64,000 nt of DNA from Chionis minor. Its lineage: Eukaryota; Chordata; Aves; Charadriiformes; Chionididae. The stretch's first letter is position 1, and every line of letters begins with the position of its first letter. Both the position numbers and the translations under genes were made by a program. The DNA lies in NCBI GenBank assembly GCA_013398295.1, contig VZSF01006578.1, positions 1 through 64,000 of the forward strand, in the 5' to 3' direction. The notes beneath the pieces were generated by a model, which did not search any database, was not told the origin of the DNA, and saw only the letters and a list, made by a program, of their open reading frames with translations. This document shows positions 37,310-49,627 of this stretch, piece by piece.

Positions 37310-40300
37310 CTGCTGGGTGGGGAGGTAAAAAGGCTGTTACAGCTCTCCGTACAGATGAATTCCTTCAGTAGTTCAACAGAAATATACGTATAAAAATACT
37401 TATAAACCTCTAAGATTGTACAGCAGAAGACAAAAGGCAAAATATCCAAAATATAGGGAGACAAAAAATATAATAATGAAAGGACAATTTCAGCTTATCC
37501 AAATATTCCTTTGCTGGGGTGTCTATTAGATGGCTATTCTGGCTACTTTGTCAGACATTAATTCCCTCTCTTTTTCCCACTCTTTTCTTTGTTGCGACTG
37601 TTCTTATTGTTTGAGAGTTGAGAAGAATTTCAAATGAAGGACTTACATTTTCAATAATACATCAAACATAATCTCAACACATTCAAAAGTGATGGACCCC
37701 ATAGTAAATTACATGTTGCAAAGCCTCATCAGCTGAAGCGATTACTCCATTTTTCAAGCCATTTTAAAACAGCCAAGAAACTGATGCTATTTACATCATG
37801 TATATAAATAACATGTATCTCATATTTATATAAAATGTGAGAGATGGGTGAACATTTCTGCAAGTGTTCATTTGAATTTTAACTTGAATTCATATTAGCA
37901 GTGATTGCACAATGGAGACAATGATTGTACCCAACCCCTTTGGAATTTTCTCCCCTTAGGATTTCAATGAGTCCCTGCTTTTTGCATGAGCTTTCTCAGA
38001 AGCAGGGCCTTGTGATGACAAGTGCAGATTTAAAGAGAATTATATTTCAAAAAAACTTTTCAGGAGTGCTCCTGAAAATGCAGCCATCTAAAGACAAACT
38101 TGTTGCATTATGAAGAGTGAGAAGGGAAAAAAAGAATGAGAAAGAAAAGTAAAAAAGATTTTTTTTACGCTATTTCATTTGGACGTTGCTTTGATTTCTT
38201 TTAAAACATACTTATAAGTATTTTAAAACTTAAAAACTTATTCAATAGATTTCAAAAACATTATCGGAGTCAAGGAGCATTTTGTCAGTAAAACGCTTTA
38301 TCCTGTAGAAAAAGAGATACGTGAGAGTGTATTTTCCTTTTCATGCATGTTAGTACAATTGGTAAAGATAAGTATTTTTGCAAGAAACTGCAGTTACCAG
38401 TACAAGTATATAACAGTAGATTATAAAGCAGTGGGCTTGATACATGGCAGTGCTTCACATCACCAGTGGGTAACATTTCCAAAATCCCATGCAGGAGAAA
38501 ACAATGAGCCACCCATGCAAGTCACTGAAGTGCCTTGCAGAAAAGAAACTTAATTTGCTAATGAAAGATTTATAACCAACAAATCTCATCTGCTTGGTAT
38601 TATTTTACATGGTATAGGGGACAATTCATGACAGGATGTCCTTATTCCCAAAGTTCCTTACCAAATTCCTCAAGGCCAGCAAAGCAGCACGTAAGAGGGA
38701 GGATATGAGTGTGGATTTCATCTGTGAAGACTCTGGAAAAGGCAGAGAAAAAATAATAGAGAGCTATGCTCATTCATTCATGGAGTGAATATAACACATA
38801 CTCTGCTAATGGCTGAGGACTGTGGCAGGAATTCCAAATACTACTTTTAATTTGTTTATTTGTTTCAGTCTGTAAAATAAGTAACAGCACTTATGAGTAA
38901 ATAGTACCTATGAACAACAAGTATATCTAAGAAAATTATAAGCCAACCTGACAAATCCTAGAATTACAAAAATTTTAAACTATGTTATTCACCATAGCCA
39001 TTTAAAGTTACATTATGCAATGCCATGTCATGCCAGGTTAATATCCAATATATATTTCTGGCCACCAGAAGTATCCCACAGATGGTCTCCCCCAAATCCC
39101 AACTTTTGTACATTTGTGCCTGCTTCCTTGTTTAGAAGATAGTTTCAAACTTCTATCCACTGACATGCTTTTTACTAAATAGTCAGTTAAGATCAGCTGG
39201 GACTCTCATGACTTAAAAAACACCATGGCTGAAAGACATAAACTTCATGAAAATTGAGGTGACTTCCTAAAAGACTTCAATGAATCCCCACAAGCTGGCA
39301 ATGTCATGGGCATTTCCAAAGCTACTACAAAATTGATCAATGAAGTCTGAAACCCACTTGTCATACAGAAATGTTCTTATTCATGTTAAACAGTTAGGAT
39401 TCTGAACTCTGAGCCCCAGAAAGTTAGAGGTGGAGAGCAATGAATAATAGACAAATAAATCAGTTTTTGAAAACACTGACCTTAAAGAAATTTTCTACAA
39501 AAAACCAACATGTCATAAAAATACAGTGAAGAAAAGCTATTTCCAGTCCTGTAGCTGAGCCCTAAGACAACCTCTTAGCTAATATACATATGGAAAAAGC
39601 AGATTTGTAAAAGGGCTTTTTACAGTTTATATGCGTGATATAATCATGGAGATGGCCTTGTACTTTAATTCATGTTTGCCCTCTTACAACACTGAGTTTC
39701 TGGGACTGTCAATCTGAAGGCAAGGCTGCGATGTAGCATGGCCCGGGAGCCACTACTTGTTCAGCTCTGGATCTCAAAGGAGATTTTGGGGGAGAACAGG
39801 AAGAAATAAAGCCCCCATAACTGAATTAACTTCGCATACAAGCTGTTCCCCTAGTGCATGAAGGCAGAAGAAACTTTAACTATGCCAAGAAGAGAGAAGG
39901 AAGCAAGACTGAAACATACTCAATAGAGTTAGGACAAAACAGCAGCAATTCCAAGTAAGGGAACAGGTTCTGAGGGCTCTTTGCAAATGAAAATTGGCAA
40001 TTGGCACTGAGCCACTCTTGTAATGAGTCAGTGCTGAAGTCGCTACTACAGCCAGTGCTTTGCCACTCTTGAGTAATAAGCTTTGTTTGGGGAATGTCAG
40101 CTCAATTTATTATACACAGATTAAATTTGATTTTCTACTACATTGACAAATTATATACAGACAGGCTTAAGAAAAGCTCCTTTGCTTTTAACGTACATTT
40201 GTTCATATTTCTCACACCTGCAGCTCAAAAAAAGGCTGAGGGTCATCAGAATTGTTGGATCATTACTAATTACCATTACACTTGTAAAATGACAAAACCA

Positions 40301-41884
40301 ACATTCCTGAAATATATATGAGCACTTCATTTCCATTGCGTTAAGAAAAACATCTAAACACTTAGAATACCTACTCTAACGTTTAAAAAGCAACTCAGAG
40401 AAAACAAAGTTGGAGTTTACATGCAAGCCCTATAAGAAAAAGTTCAAATGTTTAAAATATCCTTACATTAGGCAAGATTTATGTGCTCAGCTAAAACGCA
40501 GAGTAGTCAATAGGTCATTTACTTGTCTTCTAACACACACTATAAATAAGGTATAAATAAATTAAATTAACTTACTTAATAGCCAAGGTAACACCAGAAG
40601 CAAAATAATGACTTTTTAAAGTGCAGTTTCACAGGAAAGGAGCACTTTGGGTTCTCCACAAGACACTGAATCCACCTAAGTATGCTGACCCTGGTATATT
40701 GTACTACATGCCATTTTTGACTTGTCAGTCGGATAGCTGCTTTCCTCTGCCCATCCAAATCTTCAACATTATGAAAACTGAAAAATATTTTGTTTGTGCA
40801 AGGTTTCTTATTAGATTTTTGTCTGGTTTTCCGCTGTGATAGTGCTTTTTGTTTGTGCCTACTTGCATATTCGTCACCCTCAATAAATTTTGAGCCCACT
40901 CACTGATTTGAACTAAATTTGAAAGACCAAGATTAGAAAACTAGGTTGGGTCCGAGTAACTTCATTAAAAATAGAGAAACCCTGGAAATGTCCATGTGAG
41001 AAGGCAAATCCTCATGCCTGCTCCCACTAAGGGAAAGTTCCAGGGAGAGTTTACACTTTTGTAGACAATAAAATCAAACAGAAAAATCAAACCCATAGGA
41101 AATCAGATTTCATTCTATTTTTAAAGTTATGAAAACACTGTTAATTAAATGCCTACACGATAAAAAAAGATTATCCACAGAGAGCATCGTTTCCCAGTCT
41201 GGCCATTTGTTAAAGACATAGCCTAGGTACAGTCTCATGCAAACATAATTAGGTCTCATGAACTGGGGCTATATGGTGCCACATTTGTGCTACGCTCCTA
41301 GTCCTTTCCTTTGGAAAATCAGAATCACAGTTAGCATCAGATGAACCATCATTTTGGAGGCAACAGAAGGGGGTCATCTACCAGAAAGGTCTAGCCAGAT
41401 TAAAAATCACTTTGTGTTTTTTTAGCACTGCAAAACAATCCTATCAAGTTATAGAATGCACATTCTGATTTTCTTGGCAGGGGTCTCTCCCGGCTGCCTG
41501 AAAGAGCCTCCCCGTACTGTTCAGGCCCATGTGCTGATGCTTCTGCTAACCTCTGTAGCTGCACCTCCCTCTGTCCCTCATAGCCACAGACCTGCAAAAC
41601 AAGCAGCATTTTGTCAGCGGTGGACAGCCGAGGCAGAAACTTAGGAAATTCCCAAATTTAAAAACACTTGCTTTGCCAGCTGAAACAAAACCATAAAAAA
41701 AGAAAATTTTAGGTGTGTTTTGGGGCAGCAAAGCAGCTGCACATAAGTTCTTGTATAATCCTGCCTAGTCTATGGGAGGGAACAGAGACATAACCTCTAA
41801 GGAGATGGACAAGGCCTTATGGTTAAACTGAAGGTAAATGAATGTGATGAATATGTGGGAGGGCTTTTGTTCCTTTCTCCCTGT

Positions 41885-41932
41885 TTTTGGTGGTGGTTTG
41901 TGGTTTGTTTTTTTTGTTTTTTTTTTTTTTTT
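41885..41932 (+). repeat. T/G-rich low-complexity tract
   Basis: Repeated GGTGG and TTTG units are followed by a long T run. Confidence 0.9.
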
Positions 41933-44900
41933 AATGTAGCATTTTGAATAAGCTTACCATCACAAGACAGGAAAAAGTCCTCAAGAGTGAAACCAGGATG
42001 TGTGTCTCAACTTCACCATGGGTGAAAGATTGTGTTTTTTGTAGAAAAAAACAAGTTGTGGTTTTATGCATAAGTGCTGCCATGAAGCAAGTTACAGAGG
42101 TGTCCCTTTTGTAGAAAGCGTAAACTATGAAATGGTGTTGTCCTACAGAAAGACTGATGAAAATGGTCTTTGCTCAAGAGAAGAGACTCCTAAGCCCACT
42201 TTCAAAGGCAATCAAACTGGTGACATTATTATCCTTAACAAAGAAAAATTAAGAAATGCAGTTGCTGAGTCTGTTTCACAGAATATCAGTATAGCTGAAT
42301 ATTTTCACTGTAAATGAAGTCAAGGATGTCTGAAAAGTTTGAAACTATACACTTACACTATAAGAAGGTAAAAAGTCTTTAAGTTGAAAGATGACAGATT
42401 AAGATGAGACTAAAGTACGAGCATCTGGCTGCTTCTTCCTCCTGTTTACAGGCAGCAGTTTAATGATTGCTGTTTCCTGCCTTGCTGTTCTACTTTGACA
42501 GCAAGACTGAAATCATAATCATGTTTGGAGATCTGAGGTAGCATTCAGTGAAAGCACAAGTAGTAAAAGAAATTAGAGAAACACAACATTAAATGATTCT
42601 TTTTGTGTATTTATCTGTTAGATCTTTCTTCATGTCACATATGATTGCTTTAAGTATTGATTCATCGTCCTTTCTCCAATGTTAGTAATTCTTGAAATAC
42701 AGTCTTTGGTTTCAGTAAAATTCAAGTTCTAATTTGAAGTAAAAACTGCTTCTTTATTCTCAGGAGAGACAGAAATCTTCTATAATGCTTACTCTTAAGG
42801 GATTAGTTTTTTCCATTGTTGGAAGAACTATACTTCTATTCTAAACCAGAATTTAAATTGTGTATTGAACACATTTTAAACAGCAACTGAAGTACAGGAA
42901 CATACACAATACACAAACATTTCTCTAAGTCAATAAAAAAAATTACATGAAAAGTCAGAAAAAAAAGGCTTATATTTACACAGAGCACTTTCCTTTCCAC
43001 CTTCCATCTTCACCTTTCACTACCTAGAGGGTTTTTTTTGATATACGGGGAAAAATACTAAGGGAGGGGGAAAAGTACTGATGACGTCCTACTAAAGATA
43101 GCCTCTTTTGAGCAGAACATAGAAGACCAGCAGTGGTATTTTCTATTTAATTTGCTTTATTTAGTAGTGTCTGGAGACATATTATTGTAAGCAAATCTAC
43201 CTCATCTGCACAGAATGTTTACATTCCCTAATGAATGCTCATTTGTGGCAAAAGGGTTCTTAGTCATTTCCAGTCCAAGCATATTTGACCATCCAAAATG
43301 ACATTTCTCCTCAGTAAACTACAAAGACGGGTTAGGCTAAACATTTATATCTACATTAAGGCATTAATAACATCATCACTTCATTTATAACATGGTTTTT
43401 TATAAACATCACTTTTTCACTTTGGAAGACGCTCTCAAAATAGAGATCTAAATCAAGTGCTTGAAATAAAAAGTAAAGGCATCTACAAGAGATTTCAGTC
43501 CCTTAATCTCCAAAGCCCTGGAGATGTAGAGTCAGAAGTGATTCTGTATTATGAAGCAGGTGAGTCCCACTTGGATGTGGTTCATGTGAATGCTCTAGGT
43601 ACCCCACGCATTGCAGTATGCTCATTTTCTCAGCACATGTATTGTAGCTGTTTTCTGGGTGTACAGGAGTGCTGATTGTGAGACATCAGGAGAAATATTG
43701 GGTTGTCAAAGACACCAGTGCTAGGTAATGGAGCTTAGGTGCCCTTATAAAGTACAGGGTTTATTCCCTATCAAGGATACGTAGCTCTTTACGTATGCTG
43801 AATGTTCTCACCAATAGCATACAAGTGAGATATAATTTCCAACTAGATACATTCCACAGTAGAGGCATTTTAATGTACTATGAAGAATAAATATCATAAG
43901 AATATGAGAAGGCTATCTTGGGTGACACAAATGATATTCAGCCCAATTCCTAGAATTCACATTAGAAGCCTCCAAAACACATTTTCTTTCCTCAGCATTA
44001 AGAACACGCTGAATCAGTGTATCAAGAAGAATCAACTCAACTGCCAGTGCAATTGCCACAGGGAATTGTCTCCATCATTGCAACACAATATATTTGCCTG
44101 GGCACATCACACTAACTAGCTACCTCACTACATTTAGCAGAAGAGACTGCCAAATTACTGCTTAATTCAGTGAAGATACAGATCTAAGCAGCCTATTAAG
44201 ATCTTTGCTTTGACTTACGGTCTGATTTAAAGTGACAACTCAAATCTGCTTCTGTATAACCATAAAATAATGGGATATTAATAATACAGTTTATGCATTT
44301 CAAGCCAAGCTAAATTTTAAGCATACTGAAATATTTAGAAAATTAAAGTGGAATGATAAATGAGGAGGTTAAAGAAAGGTAACTAAAGCATACAAGTTTT
44401 AAACTGTCTTTTTCCTGTGTATGTTGTCGAACTTTGTTATGGGTAAAAGCAATAGAACAGCTATTTTTCACTTCTCAGTATTGAACAAGAGTATTCAAGC
44501 TGTGACAAATCATTTAGACATTTTTTACTCTGTGTATTTCAAATGCAGTGCCAAGCACTGTCTCCTTTCAAGCCTTGAGAGCAGATGCTGAAATGAATGC
44601 AGGAGTATTAAAAAGATTAGTCAAAACCAGAGGTGGCACAAGTTTTAAAAACTAAGTGTTCCAGAGCTCCCATGTTGGAATATCAAACCTTCATAAAACT
44701 TCTTATATAGTTAAGAACTAGAAAGACAGTAAATTAGTGTGTTTCCCAAAAACAGCAAAGGGACAAAACCTTGAGAGAGAAATTGGGGACTGGAAACCAT
44801 GTTATGATTCAGGCTACCTCTAACAACATACATGCAAGCGTGAACATAAGCACCTTGCAAACACCACTTAAATACAAGTCTTCATTAACAACTGAAGCCC

Positions 44901-47900
44901 CAAGTGTTCATTGTGTTAGAACATCCTCATTTTTAATTTTTCCCCAGTCTTTTTGGAAATAAGGGATTTTTTCCTGTAATGCCAATGGAGAAAGAGATCC
45001 ACATCTAAAATATTCCACAGGCTGGGCTGCCAGTGGAGATTAGATGCGAGAGTATTTATGGGAAGAGCAAAGTCAGTCCTTAGGGTGTGATCAGATAGGA
45101 CTAGTACTGGTCAATAACTATCATCCTTCAAACTTCTGTCCTGCTTGAGCCTGACATTAACCCGTATGCCTTAAAAGTATAAATTTACCTCCTACAACAC
45201 TTCAACAGGAAATTCTAGAAAACGATGAGACACTTCAGCTCCTGAGGGCAGTTCATCCTTTTTCCTCTGAAAAACATCCAGACAACTACATCTCCCCTTC
45301 CTGATCCTGCTCAGCATTTGAAACTTAATGGGAAATTAAGTTTGAGAAATTGGAATTTTCCACCTGTGAAGAAATACAAATTCTCATGCTCAACAGCAGG
45401 CAGGTTGTGAGCCTTGAACTGAATCAGCTTTTAGACAGCTCAAGTTTCATTCCATGTTATGTACCATGTGTGGATACTTCTTTGGAAAGAGAGCATGCAG
45501 TGCAGATATCCATGACTACTGGCTATGATTTTTATTAAGGTAAATGTTTAATCCAAAATGAATCTTTAAAATCTATGCAGATGAGACTGTGAAGTCCTTG
45601 TACAAGGTAATCTCTTTTTTGTAATATTGCAGGCGTACACTGTCATTACTGAAAATATCAGAGCATGAAAGATCTCCTTATAATGACCAGGTTTGGATAC
45701 ATAAAAATTTTCACCACTCTCACTGAATGAGAACCAATTTAATAAATCACTGAAATTCACTCTCAGAAGGCTATGTTTCAAACCTATCCTGTGCAAAGCA
45801 TCCAGTCAAAGCTGTACAAATAGACTTTACATATTCTTGAATCTGCTCTAGTGAGTTTAACAGAATTTATTTATTATATTCTAGAACATTTCAATACACT
45901 TATGTTTGCTAGGCCTGTTTTTCCATTCCCTAAACTGGCAAATTTTCAGGCCAAGGAACTTTCATGACTGATTTTGCAGCACTAAATTATTTCAAACCAA
46001 GTAGGGTTTTGGAGATGTATGGTTATGATTAAAAGTGGGAATTCCTATGAACCATATGAAAAGCATACTGTGTTAATATCGTCCTACAACCCTCTGCTAT
46101 TTTATTCCTTGTACCCTTACAACAATTTTTTTATTATTATTAAAAATGTATTACGGCTAAGTTCAATTGTAAGAACAAAGTGAAATTTTAAAACAAGGGT
46201 AGAAATCCCAATGCAATAGGAACAAGTTGTATATACTGTACTTTTGTTTAAAATGTATGTAGTGAATAATGCATCATAAAAGATTTAGAGTTTGTTGTCT
46301 TTTTTTTTTCGTAAAGTAGGCTTTCCATGTTTGTACATGACAGTTACTCGTTATAGAAATCTGGGCAGTGTACTGATAGCTTGTCAAGATTTTGATGACA
46401 CAATAAAATCTAAGGCAAGAATTATAGAAAAAGGTTGGTCTAGACCTCCATATAATGTGAAGTTCCTATTCACCATTAGTAGCATAAAGAGCTCCCATAT
46501 GAATCCTTTGGATACAAATCAGTCAATTACTTAAAGCCACCTAATTTCTATCCACTACACGCTATGTAGTAATATTCCTTTGCAAGTACAATCTTTTGTG
46601 AAGTAAGCTTTATAAAGGGCTTATATACCATACAAACAAGCAAGTCAAGCCTTGGAGATGCAACTATATAAGTTACCAAAAACCAAGAAACAAATTAGAT
46701 GGAGAGGTGAGAACAGGATACAGGTGTTCTGCTTCTAATGCTTTGGCTTGCAGTGCTCAGTAGATGTAAGTCCATGGTAGCCAATGCTGCTCCAGTGATG
46801 CATGGATGAATAGCCTCTACCTAAAAGTCATCTCAAAAATTCCACTCAAAACACAACTGAAACCCTTTTGAGCTGTGAGGACTTCAGCGATTCCCTGCTG
46901 ATTTCAGTCTTTTACCAGATTTTCTGGAGTCAGGGTGGCCTGGGATGCCAAGTGCTCAGTTGCCCGTGCAGAGAGCAAGGTTTCCTGCTCCCTATTCAGA
47001 TGAAGGTTGTCTGAATTATCATTAGACTGCAAGGAGTATTTGCAAACCAAACTGGGATTTATCCCAGGAGCACTTTGCACAGTGCTGCCTGTATCATGTC
47101 CCCATGGCTCCTGGAAACCATCTTTTAGCTCTTGTCACATCCTGCTTGTTTGACCTCCCTTTCTGATTGGCAGTGCCTTCCTTCGACAAAGATTTTCATT
47201 TTCTCTAAGAAACTGTTCTTCCTCCCAGATTTCACCTTCAAATGTGGGGGGTTTTTTTCTGTCCTCAAATTCAGCTCTGATCCTTGTTTGTATCACTTTC
47301 AGAAAGCACAAGTGCAGTGTGTTGCAAAGATTCCTTTCACCTTCCATTTGTTCATTTTCATTGATGTGCTCGATTTACGGTTCAGGCATGGGAGTTTGGT
47401 TAATAAGGAACTTTAGCATGACCCAGTCCGCAGAAGTACGTCACTGAGGTTTAACTGCATTGATATAGCTGTGTAGGTGTATTTCCCTTGCCAATACAAA
47501 CATGAAGATTGAACACTGAAATAAAGCAGCCATGCCATTTCCCAGGCTGGCAGGGTCCATTCCTAGAGACAGGCAATCTAGCAGGAATCCCCTCACTTCC
47601 ATTTCCTTCACGCTTTAATATCTCTATCACACCCTACAGCAATACAACCTAGATGTCTTCTTGGAGATTTCTGTATACAGCTCCATACAACCAAGAGAAT
47701 ATTGCCTCCAGCATTTGTTGAGGGAGTTCTTGGCAGTGAAAATTCTTGTTCTGTTGTCTCCTTCACAGCCACACAAACGATAGGCAATTTCACTAATAAG
47801 CTACATGCTATTCTTGTAAAACAACACTATGCAATGGAAAAAGTGAAATCCAAATAGGCTAAGGCAAGGGAGAAGTCAAAACCTATTACGTAGGCTCTCT

Positions 47901-47959
47901 AGAGGGAGTGGCATTGGCAGTATGCAGCTATGTAACATTTCTGGTTGCCCAATAAAATT

Positions 47960-47972
47960 AAAAAAAAAAAAA
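47960..47972 (+). repeat. Poly(A), 13 bases
   Basis: A pure A run following AATAAAATT. Confidence 0.9.
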
Positions 47973-48100
47973 GTGTTTATATTACTTTATTTTTAAACAG
48001 ATGTCTGAAAAGCATTTTTCCAACCCCTTTTTCTACTGAAAATTGAGATGTTTTTGAGTCTCCAGAACTGCTGAAATTAAGGTATCATTAAATTCAGAGG

Positions 48101-48127
48101 AAAAAAAAGAAAAAAAAAAAGAAAAAA
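48101..48127 (+). repeat. A-rich tract with interspersed G
   Basis: Runs of A are broken by single G residues, about 200 bases before the CR1 at 48335. Confidence 0.85.
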
Positions 48128-48334
48128 TTAAGAAACAGAGCAAAAGTATTTTTTGTCAGACTTCCCTAAAGGTTATATTACATTTATTAATACTCCTTTA
48201 AATACACTTACTAAATTTTGGAGAAAAATATTTCTATCTGAAGCTTCTCTCTTCTTCTAGTTAAGATCACAGACCTACCTTCGTATTTCAGGAGGGAAGA
48301 TACAACCCTAAAACCTTCCCTAAAACCAGAAGAA

Positions 48335-48940
48335 TGTGACTGCCCTTGCCACAACGAAGGCTAATGTTATCCTGGGCTGCATTAGGAGGAGTGTTGCCAG
48401 CAGATTGAGGGAGGTGATCCTTCCCTTCTACTCAACATTGCTGAGACAACTGCAGTGCTAGATCCAGTTCTGGGTTCCCCAGTACGAGTGAGAGCTGCTG
48501 GAGAAAGGTCAACAAAGTGCCATGCAGATGATGAAAGGACTGGAGCATCTCTGCTATGAGGAAAGGCTGAGGAGCTACAACTCTTCAACTAGAGAAGAAA
48601 AGGCTCGAGAGGATCTTATCAATGTGTATAAATGCCTGAAGGGAAAGTGCAAAGACAGCAGAGGCGGGCTCTTTTCATTGGTGCCCAGCGACAGGACCAG
48701 AAGTAATGGGCACAAACTGAAACACAGGAGGAGGTCAGGAAACTGTTTTTTGCTGTGAAGATGACCAAGCACTGGCAGAGGTTGCCCAAGGAGGTTGTGG
48801 AGCCTCTGTCCTTGGAGATATTAATAGGCCATCTGGATATGGACCAGAATAGGTTCTAGGTGGCCCTGCTTGAACAGGAGGCTTGGGAAGATGACCTCCA
48901 TAGGTCCCTTCCAACTTCAACCATTCTGTGGTTCTGCAAT
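48335..48940 (+). mobile_element. CR1 LINE, 5'-truncated 3' fragment
   Basis: The element starts inside ORF2 (GCTAATGTTATCCTGGGCTG at 48361-48380) and runs to the tail GACCTCCATAGGTCCCTTCC at 48894-48913, followed by CAACCATTCTGTGG and a degraded octamer. The tail type equals that of the minus-strand copy at 17083-17629. Small deletions destroy the reading frame. Its distal part, from 48549, is repeated base for base at 49089; see the duplication entry, which probably reflects the assembly rather than a second insertion. The 5' boundary is approximate. Confidence 0.92.
48522..48761 (+). pseudogene. CR1 ORF2 C-terminal remnant, broken
   Basis: The frame retains [13 protein letters not shown], then loses the usual [12 protein letters not shown] motif to a small indel (reads SYNSSTREEKA), then recovers with DLINVYKCLKGKCKD and LVPSDRTRSNGHKLKHRRR. 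It terminates early (CFLL-stop), where a short deletion shifts the frame relative to the family pattern of RKHFFTV followed by HWxRLP. It is a non-functional transposon fossil; the same frame reappears at 49083-49301 only because of the duplication. Confidence 0.85.
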
Positions 48941-49627
48941 CATGATGTTTCCATATCACAGAAGGGAATTAAACTCACAAGTTAATAAAAAACACTGTTT
49001 TGAAAGACATCTTTAAAAGGAGGACTGCGGGACTGCCCTAAATCAAGATCAACTGCGAGTTCCTCAAAGACAGATAGGGCAAATGTCNCTCTGCTATGAG
49101 GAAAGGCTGAGGAGCTACAACTCTTCAACTAGAGAAGAAAAGGCTCGAGAGGATCTTATCAATGTGTATAAATGCCTGAAGGGAAAGTGCAAAGACAGCA
49201 GAGGCGGGCTCTTTTCATTGGTGCCCAGCGACAGGACCAGAAGTAATGGGCACAAACTGAAACACAGGAGGAGGTCAGGAAACTGTTTTTTGCTGTGAAG
49301 ATGACCAAGCACTGGCAGAGGTTGCCCAAGGAGGTTGTGGAGCCTCTGTCCTTGGAGATATTAATAGGCCATCTGGATATGGACCAGAATAGGTTCTAGG
49401 TGGCCCTGCTTGAACAGGAGGCTTGGGAAGATGACCTCCATAGGTCCCTTCCAACTTCAACCATTCTGTGGTTCTGCAATCATGATGTTTCCATATCACA
49501 GAAGGGAATTAAACTCACAAGTTAATAAAAAACACTGTTTTGAAAGACATCTTTAAAAGGAGGACTGCGGGACTGCCCTAAATCAAGATCAACTGCGAGT
49601 TCCTCAAAGACAGATAGGGCAAATGTC
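48549..49627 (+). repeat. Perfect 539-bp tandem repeat separated by a single N (probable assembly artefact)
   Basis: Bases 48549-49087 and 49089-49627 are identical at every position compared, an offset of exactly 540. The single base between them, 49088, is N. The unit contains the last part of the CR1 copy plus about 147 bases of non-repetitive flank, so it is not a transposon insertion. A lone N exactly at the junction is what remains when two contigs with unmerged overlapping ends are joined with a minimal gap. A genuine, very recent tandem duplication is the less likely alternative. Confidence 0.95.
49089..49480 (+). mobile_element. Second copy of the CR1 3' end (inside the duplicated unit)
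   Basis: This is identical to 48549-48940 and carries the same CR1 tail and the same private indels, which independent insertions would not share. It should not be counted as a separate insertion unless the duplication is confirmed. Confidence 0.9.

Larger units (their letters stand above)
37310..48334. other. 11 kb of AT-rich sequence without a recognisable gene
   Basis: No coding region is supported. The patch 41456-41644 is GC-richer and open on both strands (62 codons plus, 69 codons minus) but shows no family resemblance. A 60-base stretch at 43498-43559 has a consensus donor (CAG then GTGAGT) and one open frame, but its acceptor is poor. Simple A- and T-rich tracts are listed separately. 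Confidence 0.5.

Noticed and set aside
43498..43559. Segment ending in a consensus CAG-GTGAGT donor with one open frame
   Set aside because: The acceptor side (AGAGATTTCAG) is purine-rich upstream and unconvincing.
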